Of a stretch of 64,000 nt of DNA, positions 25,692 to 35,669 are shown one piece after another (the first letter of the stretch is position 1; the number at the start of each line of letters is the position of its first letter). The position numbers and the translations under genes are program-made. The notes under the pieces were generated by a model that searched no databases, was not told where the DNA came from, and saw nothing but the letters and a program-made list of their open reading frames with translations. Source of the stretch: Rhodoferax ferrireducens (GTDB lineage: Bacteria > Pseudomonadota > Gammaproteobacteria > Burkholderiales > Burkholderiaceae_C); contig MTEI01000014.1 in NCBI GenBank assembly GCA_002083775.1, forward strand, positions 58,730 through 122,729, written 5' to 3'.

Positions 25692-26579
25692 ATGTTTGAA
25701 CTGCGATTGATGTGCCCGGAGGATCGGGTCGAGCCCCTGAGTGATGCGCTGGATGCGCTGGACGCCCTGAGCGTCAGCGTGGAAGATGCAGACGCTCAGA
25801 CCGATGCTGAGCAAGCCCTGTTTGGTGAGCCCGGCATGCCGGCGCCCAAGGACGGCTGGCAGCGCTCGCGCGTGCTGGCTTTGTTTGCGGATCAGGCGCA
25901 GGCGCAGAGCGCCTTGCTGTTGTTGCAGGCGCAAGACTTTTTTGCTGGTTCCGAAGTGCTGGGTGTGGACGAAGTGCCGGAGCAGGACTGGGTTCGTCTG
26001 ACGCAGTCGCAATTCACGCCGGTTGAGATCACCCCGGACTTCTGGATTGTGCCCACCTGGCACGAGCCTCCGGCCCAGGCCCGCGTGGTGATTCGGCTTG
26101 ATCCGGGTCTGGCATTTGGCACCGGCACCCATCCCACCACCCGCATGTGTTTGCGCTGGATCGCCCGCCACGAAGGCAGCGCTGTTTTGTCCCGGGTGCT
26201 GGACTACGGGTGTGGGTCCGGCATTCTGGCCGTGGGTGCTGCCAAGTTGGGCGCATCCACCATTGATGCGGTCGACATCGACCCGGCGGCCATCCAGAGT
26301 ACCGAGTTGAACGCGCTGGCCAATCAGGTGCGACTGCACGCCGGACAGCCCGAACTGGCATCGGGCACGTACCAGACGGTGTTGGCGAATATTCTGGCCA
26401 CACCGCTCAAGGTGCTGGCACCCTTGTTGTGGTCTCGAGTGGCCGAGGGCGGTCACCTGGTGCTGGCGGGCATTCTGGAGCGGCAAACGGATGAACTGAA
26501 GGCCGCCTACGCCCCCTACTGTGCGCTGAATGTGGCTGATCAGGAGGATGGCTGGATATTGATGACGGCCGGGCGCTGA
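25692..26579 (+). CDS. prmA: Ribosomal protein L11 methyltransferase
   Basis: Trimethylates L11 using SAM. 295 residues as in the family. The substrate-recognition N-terminal domain is followed by GLAFGTGTHPTTRM and the SAM motif LDYGCGSGILAVGAAKLGA, then LANILATPL (the N-I-L-A catalytic-loop motif). It starts 9 bp after accC, so it is likely cotranscribed with accBC. Confidence 0.95.
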   Translation: MFELRLMCPEDRVEPLSDALDALDALSVSVEDADAQTDAEQALFGEPGMPAPKDGWQRSRVLALFADQAQAQSALLLLQAQDFFAGSEVLGVDEVPEQDWVRLTQSQFTPVEITPDFWIVPTWHEPPAQARVVIRLDPGLAFGTGTHPTTRMCLRWIARHEGSAVLSRVLDYGCGSGILAVGAAKLGASTIDAVDIDPAAIQSTELNALANQVRLHAGQPELASGTYQTVLANILATPLKVLAPLLWSRVAEGGHLVLAGILERQTDELKAAYAPYCALNVADQEDGWILMTAGR

Positions 26580-26592
26580 GCCGCTAGGCTAG

Positions 26593-27780
<1,188 letters not shown>

Positions 27781-27791
27781 CAGGCACAAAA

Positions 27792-27818
27792 ATCCCACTG
27801 CGCAGGTGGCAGTGGGAT
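27792..27818 (-). terminator. Terminator of the histone H1-like gene
   Basis: ATCCCACTGC (27792-27801) pairs perfectly with GCAGTGGGAT (27809-27818). Read on the minus strand a T-run follows the stem, so it serves the minus-strand histone-like gene; the DUF3426 gene converges on it. Confidence 0.8.
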
Positions 27819-27838
27819 GTGGCAAGGGGGCATAAAAG

Positions 27839-28390
27839 TCAGGGTTTTTTGCCTGTCGGAAACGGCCATGCTGCCTGCGGATTGAGTTTGGTCTTGGAGG
27901 CCGGTGCGGGTTTGGCAGCGACCGCCTTGGCCACAGTTGCTGCGGCTTTCTTGGCCGGTGCAGCTTTTGCTGCCGGCGCAGCGGCCGTCTTTGCCGGAGC
28001 AGTGGCCTTTTTGGCAGGCGTTGCAGCCTTTTTTGCCGGCGCCGGTGCCGGTGCAGGAGCAGCCGCCTTTTGTGCAGGTGCCGCTGCCTTCTTGGCTGGG
28101 GCAGCTCCCTTTTTGGCGGGTGTCGCTTTGGTTGCTGGCGCAGCGGCTTTCTTTGCCGGAGCCGCCTTGGGTGCTGCCGCAGCCTTCTTTGCTGGTGCCG
28201 GGGCAGGCGCCGCCGCTACAGCTTTCTTGGCGGGCGCAGCGACTGCCTTCGCAGGTGCAGCAACCTTTTTGGCTGGTGCCGCTGGCTTGGCTGGGCTGGT
28301 TTTTTTGGCCGTGGGAGCAGGTGTTTTTACCTCAGCGGCCTTGGGGGCGGGAGCCGCTTTCTTCGCGGCGGTTTTTTTTGCAATTGACAT
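27839..28390 (-). CDS. Histone H1-like Ala/Lys/Pro-rich DNA-binding protein
   Basis: A 183-residue protein made almost wholly of Ala, Lys and Pro, with many repeats of the type KKAAAPA, PAKKA and APAKK, and no acidic domain. This composition is that of bacterial histone H1/HctB-like proteins, which bind and compact DNA through the lysine tails. The ATG at 28390 has AGGAG five bases upstream; ATG 28393 and GTG 28396 are too close to it. The gene ends in a good terminator. Repeat number is probably variable among strains. Confidence 0.85.
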   Translation of the reverse strand: MSIAKKTAAKKAAPAPKAAEVKTPAPTAKKTSPAKPAAPAKKVAAPAKAVAAPAKKAVAAAPAPAPAKKAAAAPKAAPAKKAAAPATKATPAKKGAAPAKKAAAPAQKAAAPAPAPAPAKKAATPAKKATAPAKTAAAPAAKAAPAKKAAATVAKAVAAKPAPASKTKLNPQAAWPFPTGKKP

Positions 28391-28396
28391 CATCAC

Positions 28397-28835
28397 TCCT
28401 TGGTCTGGCTACAAAGAGCACTTTATGTCAATGATTTGGCATAAAGCGATTCAGGCTGTTGGGGCTGCCCCAGCGCCATGAATGGGAGCACACAAGACCG
28501 CCGCAAAAAAGCATGCGCTTCGGGTTTGTGAGATCGGGGGGTGCCACGGGTCATCATTTGCAGAGACTGGCAGCACCGCAGAGGTGGCTGACGACGCGTG
28601 ATTCAAAAAACCGCTCGGCCGACAGGCAGTTCGGCAAGCTGAAAAGTGAGACAGAACTGGCAGTGGGTGTGACGTCTTTGTGCCGTGGCAGCATAGTTTT
28701 TTCCAATCCGCGGATTATGAGAGTTCACATCAAAAATTGAAAGGCATTCCAGCGCACTGACGATCATGACGTGAGCAATGTTGCGCAGCAGCAGCAACGC
28801 AGGACCAACTCACCCGACAATTTCCTGTTGACAGA
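28397..28835. other. Intergenic stretch without a supported gene
   Basis: About 440 bp between ampD (downstream end) and the histone-like gene start. Short open frames exist but none has a ribosome binding site together with protein-like composition. A TTGACA on the minus strand near 28425-28430 may belong to the histone-like gene promoter. No repeat copy was seen. Confidence 0.5.
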
Positions 28836-29456
28836 TCAGGCGCGCAGCGCCACTGGCAGCTCGCAGGCATCAAGTGCCAGTGATTTTTTCAACATCTGCC
28901 AGTCAAAGCCTGCACCCGGATCGTGCTTACGGCCCGGCGCAATATGTTCGTGGCCAGCCAGATGTCCGATGGGGTAGCGCTGCAAAATGCTGGCGCACAA
29001 GGCAGTCAGCGAGGCGTACTGGGCCGGCTCGAACAGATGGCCCTCCAGACCCTCCAGCTCGATGCCGATGCTGTCGTCATTGCAGTTGCTGCGCCCCCGG
29101 TAGCTGGATGCGCCAGCGTGCCAGGCGCGTTCGTCGCAACTGACAAATTGCCAGAGTTCGCCCCCGCGCCGAATATAAAAATGCGATGACACGGTGATGC
29201 CACGTATGCCTTGAAAGTAGGGGTGAGCGTCCCAGTCGAGCTGGTTGGTGAACAACTGCTGGACTTCATTGCCGCCATACCGACCCGGGGGCAGGCTGAT
29301 GGAATGCAGCACCAGCAAATCAATATGGCTGGGTCTCGGGCGCGGGCCGCAATTGGGCGACGGCAGATGCGCTGCAAACCGGTACCAGCCGTTTCGCCAC
29401 AAGGCGTCCTCGCCTTGCGAGTCTGGAGCTTCAGTCTGCCTCATCCGTGCTTTCAT
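28836..29456 (-). CDS. ampD: 1,6-anhydro-N-acetylmuramyl-L-alanine amidase AmpD
   Basis: Cytoplasmic zinc amidase that removes the peptide from anhydromuropeptides in wall recycling. Zn ligands are in LLVLHSISLPPG, GHEHIAPGRK and KHDPG; also typical are FQGIRGITVSSHF, AWHAGASSYRGR and NDDSIGIELEG. The first ATG of the frame (29456) lies inside the end of pilR; ATG 29444 is also possible. It overlaps pilR by about 25 bp and so is likely cotranscribed with pilSR. Confidence 0.93.
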   Translation of the reverse strand: MKARMRQTEAPDSQGEDALWRNGWYRFAAHLPSPNCGPRPRPSHIDLLVLHSISLPPGRYGGNEVQQLFTNQLDWDAHPYFQGIRGITVSSHFYIRRGGELWQFVSCDERAWHAGASSYRGRSNCNDDSIGIELEGLEGHLFEPAQYASLTALCASILQRYPIGHLAGHEHIAPGRKHDPGAGFDWQMLKKSLALDACELPVALRA

Positions 29457-30915
29457 CGGTCGTGGGGGCGTCAATCTTCAGCCGCGCCATGCGGTAGCGC
29501 ATCTGGCGCAAATTCAGTCCCAGGCGTGCTGCCGCCGCCGTACGGTTGAACTGGGTGGTGAGCAGGGCCTGCAGCAACAGCGAGCGCTCCAAGTGGTCCA
29601 GTTGGGCCTGCAAGTCATGCGTTGCAGGTTCTGATGCTGCCTGGCATGGCGGGGAGGATGGCGGTGCGTCGAACTCGGGGGCGTCGAGTGTGGAGTCGTT
29701 GACCGCCGGAGCGGTGTTGACAGGGCGGTCAAGCTGCAGGCTGTTGCCATCACCCAGCGCCACGGCACGGTAAAGCAAATTTTCCAGTTCACGCACATTG
29801 CCCGGTAGCGTCAAGCGCGCCAGCTCCTGCAACACCTCATCGGGCAAGGTGGGTACCGGCGTGTCGGACTCCTGCGCGATGCGCGTCAGCAGGGCTTGGC
29901 ATAGTTCTGGCAGGTCCTGGGAGCGTTCGCGCAACGGCGCGATCACCAGATCGATCACGTTGAGCCGAAAAAACAGATCCTGCCGGAAATGGCCGCTTTG
30001 CACTTCCTGGGCAAGATTCTTGTGGGTGGCGCTGACGATGCGCACGTCCACCACTTCTTCCTGGTTGGAGCCCAGCGGACGAATGCGCCGCTCCTGAATG
30101 GCGCGCAGCAATTTGGACTGCATGGGCAGGGGCAGGTCGCCGATCTCGTCCAGGAACAGTGTGCCGCCCCGCGCAGCCTGAAAAAAACCTTCGCGGTCTT
30201 GTGTTGCGCCGGTATAGGCACCTTTGCGGGCGCCAAAAAACTCGGCCTCCAGTAGGGTTTCCGGAATGGCGCCGCAGTTCACGGCCACCCACGGGCCCTT
30301 GACCCGGTGGCTGTTGGCGTGAATCGCATAGGCCACCAGTTCCTTGCCGGTGCCGGATTCGCCGGTGACCATCACCGGTGCCATGCTGGTGGCCACTTTC
30401 AGGATGCGCGCCTTGATTTGTTGCATGCATTCGGATTGCCCTATCAGGCGGTCCAGCGCGCGCTGCCCCAGGGCCCCGGTGACCACGCCCTGGAGACGCT
30501 TGTGATGCGTGGTGCTGTCGTCTGGCGCGGTTTCTGCCACGCTGCGCACGGCCGAGGCCACCACCGCGCGAAACTGTTTCAGGTCAACCGGCTTGGTCAG
30601 GTAGTCAAAGGCGCCGGCCTTCAGGGCTTCCACCGCGTTTTGGGCCGAACCATAGGCGGTGATGACGATGCTGCGCTCGTCGCGACCCTGGGCTTTGATG
30701 TCGGTGATGAGGGACATGCCCAGGCCGTCGGGCAGGCGCATGTCGGTGATCATCACATCGAAGCTGTTGGCCTCCAGCAGCGCACGGGCCTGCTGCAGGT
30801 TTTCGGCGATGTCAACCCGGTGACCCTCACGCAGCAGGGTCAGCTCATAAAGCGTGCGCAGGTCGGGTTCGTCATCGACCACCAAAATCCGGGCATGGCT
30901 GGCAGGTGCGTTCAT
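29431..30915 (-). CDS. pilR: Sigma-54-dependent response regulator PilR
   Basis: An NtrC-type regulator: receiver with DVMITDMRLPDG and the Lys in YLTKPVD; AAA+ domain with Walker A GESGTGKE, the sigma-54 contact loop region GAYTGA and Walker B GGTLFLDEIGD; a C-terminal Fis-type helix-turn-helix (NRTAAAARLGLNLRQMRYRM). 494 residues. With the adjacent kinase it matches PilSR, which activates type IV pilin genes with RpoN. It overlaps the kinase gene by 4 bp (ATGA). No pilA is in the window. Confidence 0.92.
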   Translation of the reverse strand: MNAPASHARILVVDDEPDLRTLYELTLLREGHRVDIAENLQQARALLEANSFDVMITDMRLPDGLGMSLITDIKAQGRDERSIVITAYGSAQNAVEALKAGAFDYLTKPVDLKQFRAVVASAVRSVAETAPDDSTTHHKRLQGVVTGALGQRALDRLIGQSECMQQIKARILKVATSMAPVMVTGESGTGKELVAYAIHANSHRVKGPWVAVNCGAIPETLLEAEFFGARKGAYTGATQDREGFFQAARGGTLFLDEIGDLPLPMQSKLLRAIQERRIRPLGSNQEEVVDVRIVSATHKNLAQEVQSGHFRQDLFFRLNVIDLVIAPLRERSQDLPELCQALLTRIAQESDTPVPTLPDEVLQELARLTLPGNVRELENLLYRAVALGDGNSLQLDRPVNTAPAVNDSTLDAPEFDAPPSSPPCQAASEPATHDLQAQLDHLERSLLLQALLTTQFNRTAAAARLGLNLRQMRYRMARLKIDAPTTDESTDEAD

Positions 30916-32615
30916 GATGTGATGTGTATATCTGGAGCGAGCTTGAAAATAACACGGAATTCATTGCCCGACGCAATCTGCCCGGCCAGCCATCTTTCGC
31001 TGCGGTCATAGGAGATGATGGCACCATGGCTTTCGCACAGTTCGCGGCAAATATACAAGCCTAGCCCGCTGGAGCGGCTCTCGGAGGAAAAAAAAGGCTC
31101 GAACAAATGTTGCTCCACCGAGGGGTCCAGCACCGCACCGTCGCTCCAGACGCGCAAGGTCGGGCCGGGTTTGGCGCGACCTTCCCCGGCGGCTTCGATG
31201 CTGACCTGAATGCTGCCCGGCCGGTGGCTGGCAAAGCGATGGGCGTTGTCCAGCAGGTTGATCAGGATGCGGCGCAAATGCTCGCCGTCGAACCAGGCCG
31301 TTTGCTGGGTCTGGGGCAGACTCACGCTCAGCTCACCGCCGGCACCGTGCTGGTTGGTCCAGTCGCGGCAGGTGCGCTCGGTGCTCTCGCACAGGTCCAG
31401 CGGCCGGGCTGAGTCGTCTGCGCCAGCTTCGCCAGCATGCGTGAGGTGCAGCACATCGCGCACGATGTTTTCCAGGCGCTGGGCGTTTTGCCCCACCATA
31501 TGGGCCAGTCGCTGCTGTGCAGGGTCGCTTAGGTCTTCAGTCAGCAAAGCGTTGGCCTGGGTGATGGCAGCCAGCGGGTTGCGTATCTCGTGGGCAACGG
31601 CGGCTGACATGCGGCCCATGCCAGCCAGCTTTTCGGACCGGATGCGCGCCTGAATCTCGCGTTGGTCCTGCATGAACACCACGCACAGCCCCAGCGTGTC
31701 GCTGCGCTGAGCGCCGGTCAGCTGGGTGCGGGCGCGCAGCCTGCGCGCACTGCTGCCCGGCCGGTCAATCGTGATGTCGGCCTGTTGCGGGCTCTGGCTG
31801 GCAAAGCTGGCATCGATCAGTTGCATCAAGGTTTTGCAGCCGGGCCGCAGGCGCAGGTCAAGCTCCCCGGCCCCCTCGGGGGCATCCAGCAAGACACGCG
31901 CGGCCGGGTTGGTGGAACGCACCTTGCCCTCTTCATCCACCACCAGCACGCCGTCTGTCAGCGACTTGATCACCAGTTCGTTGACACGGCGTTGTTCGGT
32001 GGCTGCCAGTTGGTTGCGCTGTGCCCGCAGTTCCATGCTGGCCAGTCGGGTGGCAAGTTGACTGGCGATGAACGATATGGCAAAACACCCTGCCCCAGTC
32101 AGGGCTGCCTGCAAGAAATTGGCACCCGCGTCGCCGGTTGGGCGGGTCAGCAGCCAGCCTGCGTGCGCAAACATCAGCAGGGTCACGCTGGCCGCGGTGG
32201 CCATGGCCAGACGCATGGACCCCAGCACACTGACCATCAGTACCGGCAGCGCAAACAGGGGTGTGTAGTCAATGGCGCCGCCCTGAACGATTTGCAAGGT
32301 GGCGAAAGCCAGCACGTCCACCCCCACAGTGCGCAGCCAGGGTGAATCCAGACTCTGCTGCAATTGCTGGGGTTGCCCGGTCAGGCGCACCGTCAACGCG
32401 GCGGCAAAATAGGCCAGGCAGATCAGCAGCGGGGCGCTGCCCTGGCTCGGTATCAAGGCAAAAATGCCACCCTGAAAAATGGACAGCACCAGCCCCAGTG
32501 TGGCCCGCGCGGTCATGAAGCCACGCCACAAACGCTCGAACTCGAGGGGGTGATCCCCCAGTTCAGCGGCTGGTTCGGCGGGCAGGGCGGCTGGCCAGAG
32601 GGTGCTCACTGGCAA
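30912..32615 (-). CDS. pilS: Sensor histidine kinase PilS
   Basis: Six hydrophobic segments in the first ~200 residues, a PAS-like domain (about 220-330, NELVIKSLTDGVLVVDEEGKV), HisKA with AVAHEIRNPLAAI, and a HATPase with LLDNAHRF and SSGLGLYICREL. This is the PilS layout; it is thought to sense pilin levels in the membrane. It precedes pilR with a 4-bp overlap, and ampD follows. Confidence 0.92.
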   Translation of the reverse strand: MPVSTLWPAALPAEPAAELGDHPLEFERLWRGFMTARATLGLVLSIFQGGIFALIPSQGSAPLLICLAYFAAALTVRLTGQPQQLQQSLDSPWLRTVGVDVLAFATLQIVQGGAIDYTPLFALPVLMVSVLGSMRLAMATAASVTLLMFAHAGWLLTRPTGDAGANFLQAALTGAGCFAISFIASQLATRLASMELRAQRNQLAATEQRRVNELVIKSLTDGVLVVDEEGKVRSTNPAARVLLDAPEGAGELDLRLRPGCKTLMQLIDASFASQSPQQADITIDRPGSSARRLRARTQLTGAQRSDTLGLCVVFMQDQREIQARIRSEKLAGMGRMSAAVAHEIRNPLAAITQANALLTEDLSDPAQQRLAHMVGQNAQRLENIVRDVLHLTHAGEAGADDSARPLDLCESTERTCRDWTNQHGAGGELSVSLPQTQQTAWFDGEHLRRILINLLDNAHRFASHRPGSIQVSIEAAGEGRAKPGPTLRVWSDGAVLDPSVEQHLFEPFFSSESRSSGLGLYICRELCESHGAIISYDRSERWLAGQIASGNEFRVIFKLAPDIHITS

Positions 32616-32624
32616 ACAGACAGA

Positions 32625-32843
32625 TCAGGGCTCGGACTGGTGATGGTGCTCGGCACAGCAGTAGCTGCCCTGCGTGCCGGTGATGGCATCACTGGCCGGC
32701 AAATGAACACCGCATTGACGGCAACGCACCATGTCTTGCGGCCGGGCGGCTTGGCTTGACTGTTTGGCGGCGCCCTGAGCGCTACGACTTTTCCAGAGCC
32801 AGACGCCGACCAGCACCACGGCCAGAATCAGCAGGGCTTTCAA
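32625..32843 (-). CDS. PP0621-family small membrane protein
   Basis: 72 residues: an N-terminal TM helix (ALLILAVVLVGVWLW), then a CRQCGVHLPASDAI segment and a later SYCCAEHH, i.e. a four-Cys/His zinc-ribbon-like end. This fits the PP0621 family, of unknown function, often beside pilSR in betaproteobacteria. Its start overlaps the end of the CcsA-like gene by 4 bp; pilS starts 9 bp beyond its stop. Confidence 0.82.
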   Translation of the reverse strand: MKALLILAVVLVGVWLWKSRSAQGAAKQSSQAARPQDMVRCRQCGVHLPASDAITGTQGSYCCAEHHHQSEP

Positions 32844-33652
32844 AGGGTGTGCCCCAGCACCACCTCAAGCACAAAGCGCGACCCCACATACGCCAGCAGC
32901 AGCAAACCGGTGCCCACATACAGCACCCGCACTGCTTGCCGACCACGCCAGCCAAACCGTGCGCGGCCAATCAGCAGCACGCCAAAGGTCAGCCAGGACA
33001 GCACCGAAAAGACGGTTTTGTGGTCCCAGCGGATGGCGTGAGCGCTGCCATAGAGGTAAGTGCCAAAGAAAAAACCAGCGATCAGTGTGGCCGTCAGCAG
33101 CAGAAAGCCCACATTGACAAATCGAAACGTCAGGCGCTCCATGGTCAGCAGCGGCATGCCAGTGAAACCGTCGGCGGCGCTGCGGATGCGGGCCTCGGCG
33201 CGGGTCATCATCCAGGCGTGGGCCACTGCCACGGCAAACAGACCGTAAGACGCAATACCCAGCGCCCAGTGCAGCGGCAGCCAGGCCGACAGTTTGGGGC
33301 TGAGCGCTTCACCCGGGAACATCAGTGTCAGCAGCACGGCGGCGGCGCCCAGCCCGCCCAGCACCCAGGGCGTCTTGAGTTGTGGGAACACATAACTTTC
33401 AATGGCATACACAAGCCCGACCAGCCAGGCGGTGACGGACAGCGCCGGCGCAAAACCGAACAGTGGTTGCGCCCCGCCCCATAGGCCCCAGGCCAGCAGA
33501 AAACCATGCAAAGTCCAAGCCAGCCACACGGCCAACCGCGACAGCGTCTGGCTGGCGCGCGACGCCCCTGTGGCTGAGACTGCATACGCCGCAGCGGCTG
33601 CCAGAGACAGCGTCAGCGTCAGAGGGGAAGCACTGGGTAAAATCATGGCCAC
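32840..33652 (-). CDS. CcsA/YpjD-like cytochrome c assembly family membrane protein
   Basis: A 270-residue polytopic protein with about eight hydrophobic segments. The C-terminal half contains HKTVFSVLSWLTFGVLLIGR and RWDHK, like the haem-handling CcsA/HemX family (inner-membrane YpjD branch). The family either handles haem for cytochrome c assembly or has an unknown role near ffh, its usual neighbour, which is the case here (ffh is divergent, 71 bp away). Confidence 0.85.
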   Translation of the reverse strand: MAMILPSASPLTLTLSLAAAAAYAVSATGASRASQTLSRLAVWLAWTLHGFLLAWGLWGGAQPLFGFAPALSVTAWLVGLVYAIESYVFPQLKTPWVLGGLGAAAVLLTLMFPGEALSPKLSAWLPLHWALGIASYGLFAVAVAHAWMMTRAEARIRSAADGFTGMPLLTMERLTFRFVNVGFLLLTATLIAGFFFGTYLYGSAHAIRWDHKTVFSVLSWLTFGVLLIGRARFGWRGRQAVRVLYVGTGLLLLAYVGSRFVLEVVLGHTL

Positions 33653-33723
33653 AGTTTACCGTTTTGTCATTTGCCTTATCTCAAAGGCTCCAACCCAGGC
33701 TCCGCCCGCCGGACACCCCCCAC

Positions 33724-35097
33724 ATGGCTTCTGCTCTTACCGACAAACTCTCCCGGCTGGTCAAGGAAATCCGTGGTCAGGCCCGCATCACTGAGGCCAA
33801 CGTGGCCGACATGCTGCGCGAAGTGCGCATGGCCCTGCTGGAGGCCGACGTGGCGCTGCCGGTGGTGCGCGACTTCATTGCACGCGTGAAAGAAAAAGCG
33901 CTGGGGCAGGACGTGCTGGGCTCGCTGACCCCGGGGCAGGCGCTGGTGAGCATCGTCAACAAGGAACTCGCCGCCACCATGGGCGACGGCGTGGCCGACA
34001 TCAACCTGGCGGCGCAGCCGCCTGCGGTGATTTTGATGGCCGGTTTGCAGGGTGCCGGTAAAACCACCACCACCGCCAAACTGGCCAAGCACCTGATGGA
34101 GCGTCGCGGCAAGAAGGTGCTGACCGTGTCGGGCGACGTGTACCGCCCGGCTGCCATTGAGCAGCTCAAAACCGTGACCAAACAGGCCGGTGCCGAGTGG
34201 TTCCCCAGTACGCCGGACCAAAAACCCGTCGACATTGCCCTGGCAGCGCTGGATTACGCCAAAAAACATTACTTTGACGTGTTGCTTGTCGACACCGCTG
34301 GCCGCCTGGCGATTGATGAAGCACTGATGCGCGAAATCAAGGACCTGCACGCCGCCATTCACCCGGTCGAGACGCTGTTTGTGGTCGACGCCATGCAAGG
34401 CCAGGACGCCATCAACACCGCCAAAGCCTTCAAGGAAGCGCTACCGCTCACCGGCATCATCCTGACCAAGCTCGATGGCGATTCACGCGGCGGCGCGGCG
34501 CTCTCGGTGCGACAGATCACCGGCGCGCCGATCAAGTTTGCCGGTACCAGCGAAAAACTCGATGGCCTGGAGGTGTTTGACGCCGAGCGCCACGCCGGAC
34601 GTGTGCTGGGCATGGGTGACATTCTGGCGCTGGTGGAGCAGGTCACCGCCGGGGTGGACATGGCCAGCGCGCAAAAGCTGGCCGCCAAGGTCAAGAGTGG
34701 CGCGACGTTTGATTTGAACGACTTTTTGAGCCAGATCCAGCAGATGCGCCAGATGGGCGGTTTGAGCAGCCTGATGGACAAATTGCCCAGCGCCATGGCC
34801 GCCAAAGCCAGCCAGGTGGACATGGGCCGGGTGGAGAAAGACATCAAACGCAAGGAAGGCATCATCCACAGCATGACGCCCAAAGAGCGCGCCAAGCCCG
34901 AGCTGATCAAGGCCACCCGCAAGCGCCGCATTGCGATGGGTGCCGGGGTTCAGGTGCAGGAAGTGAACCGCATGCTCAAGGAGTTTGAGCAGATGCAGGA
35001 CATGATGAAAAAGATGAAAGGCGGCGGCATGATGAAAATGATGAAGCGCCTGGGCGGCATGAAAGGCATGGGCGGCATGCCCAAGATGCCTTTCTGA
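33724..35097 (+). CDS. ffh: Signal recognition particle protein Ffh
   Basis: GTPase of the signal recognition particle that targets nascent membrane proteins to FtsY. 457 residues from ATG 33724 (MASALTDKLSRLVKEIRGQ); the frame is open further upstream but that part is antisense to the CcsA-like gene. N domain, then G domain with GLQGAGKTTTTAKLAKHL, DTAGRL and TKLDGDSRGG, and a Met-rich M domain ending in a run of Met/Gly/Lys. No 4.5S RNA gene was seen nearby. Confidence 0.97.
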   Translation: MASALTDKLSRLVKEIRGQARITEANVADMLREVRMALLEADVALPVVRDFIARVKEKALGQDVLGSLTPGQALVSIVNKELAATMGDGVADINLAAQPPAVILMAGLQGAGKTTTTAKLAKHLMERRGKKVLTVSGDVYRPAAIEQLKTVTKQAGAEWFPSTPDQKPVDIALAALDYAKKHYFDVLLVDTAGRLAIDEALMREIKDLHAAIHPVETLFVVDAMQGQDAINTAKAFKEALPLTGIILTKLDGDSRGGAALSVRQITGAPIKFAGTSEKLDGLEVFDAERHAGRVLGMGDILALVEQVTAGVDMASAQKLAAKVKSGATFDLNDFLSQIQQMRQMGGLSSLMDKLPSAMAAKASQVDMGRVEKDIKRKEGIIHSMTPKERAKPELIKATRKRRIAMGAGVQVQEVNRMLKEFEQMQDMMKKMKGGGMMKMMKRLGGMKGMGGMPKMPF

Positions 35098-35104
35098 CCT
35101 GTCT

Positions 35105-35145
35105 CATGCAAGCGTGTCTTTGGCTTGCGTGATGTGCTTTTTTGA
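35105..35145 (+). terminator. Likely terminator after ffh
   Basis: CATGCAAGC (35105-35113) can pair with GCTTGCGTG (35123-35131), followed by GCTTTTTTG. Confidence 0.6.
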
Positions 35146-35160
35146 AAAACCCCAAGTTCA

Positions 35161-35206
35161 GGCCTCTAGCCCTTATGCAATAAGGGCTAATAGCTATCTA
35201 TTTTGA
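35161..35206 (+). repeat. Palindromic repeat family, copy 8 (best preserved)
   Basis: GGCCTCTAGCCCTTAT, GCA, ATAAGGGCTAATAGCTAT: a perfect 10-bp inner stem. It lies between convergent ffh and a small membrane protein gene. Confidence 0.9.
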
Positions 35207-35220
35207 ATCTATTGGTTGGA

Positions 35221-35550
35221 TTACTGGAAGATCTCATGCATGTGCTGTGATCCCAGGTAACCCACCACGATCCAAAGCAGGATCACGATGGCCCAAATGA
35301 TGTTGGACGTCCGTTTGCTGGGCCCGCGGCTCAGCGACTTTTGCATGCGCAGCATCGGGCCATCAGAGGTGTTGTCGGGTGGCACTTCGACCTTGTTTTC
35401 ATCAATGATCTTGTTGGTCTGCACCCGTGTGATGGCAATGATCTGCTCCATCACGTCTCGCACTTCACGGGTTTGCGGGGTGCGCATCAGCCTTTGGGCT
35501 TGCTGGTTGATGCTTTTGAAGGCGGCAAATTGCGATTCCGATAGGCTCAT
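35221..35550 (-). CDS. Hypothetical tail-anchored membrane protein
   Basis: 109 residues: a soluble helical N-terminal part with many Gln/Arg, and one C-terminal TM helix (NIIWAIVILLWIVVGYLG), so it should be anchored by its tail with the bulk in the cytoplasm. No family recognised. It is convergent with ffh. The CDS begins at ATG 35550; a GTT-rich stretch upstream gave no obvious ribosome binding site other than GAGCCG. Confidence 0.7.
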   Translation of the reverse strand: MSLSESQFAAFKSINQQAQRLMRTPQTREVRDVMEQIIAITRVQTNKIIDENKVEVPPDNTSDGPMLRMQKSLSRGPSKRTSNIIWAIVILLWIVVGYLGSQHMHEIFQ

Positions 35551-35669
35551 TTAGCGGCTCCGGGTAAAAAAATCTGGCGCTATTTTCTTCGCGAATGCGG
35601 TAAAAGAGCCTGTCCTGAATCAAGAAAATCCACTGTTGCCAGCCCGGCGGCAGCCGTTTTCAGGGTGGC

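Noticed and set aside
24426..26486. 686-codon open frame on the minus strand over accC and prmA
   Set aside because: Antisense to two well-supported genes. Its product has no family features and is rich in His, Gln and Arg, as expected of a shadow in GC-rich DNA.
28459..28740. 93-codon plus-strand ORF upstream of ampD end
   Set aside because: Arg/Gln/Ser-rich shadow-like composition with no ribosome binding site.
33463..33723. N-terminal extension of ffh
   Set aside because: It is antisense to the CcsA-like gene. MASALTDKLSRL at 33724 is the normal Ffh start.
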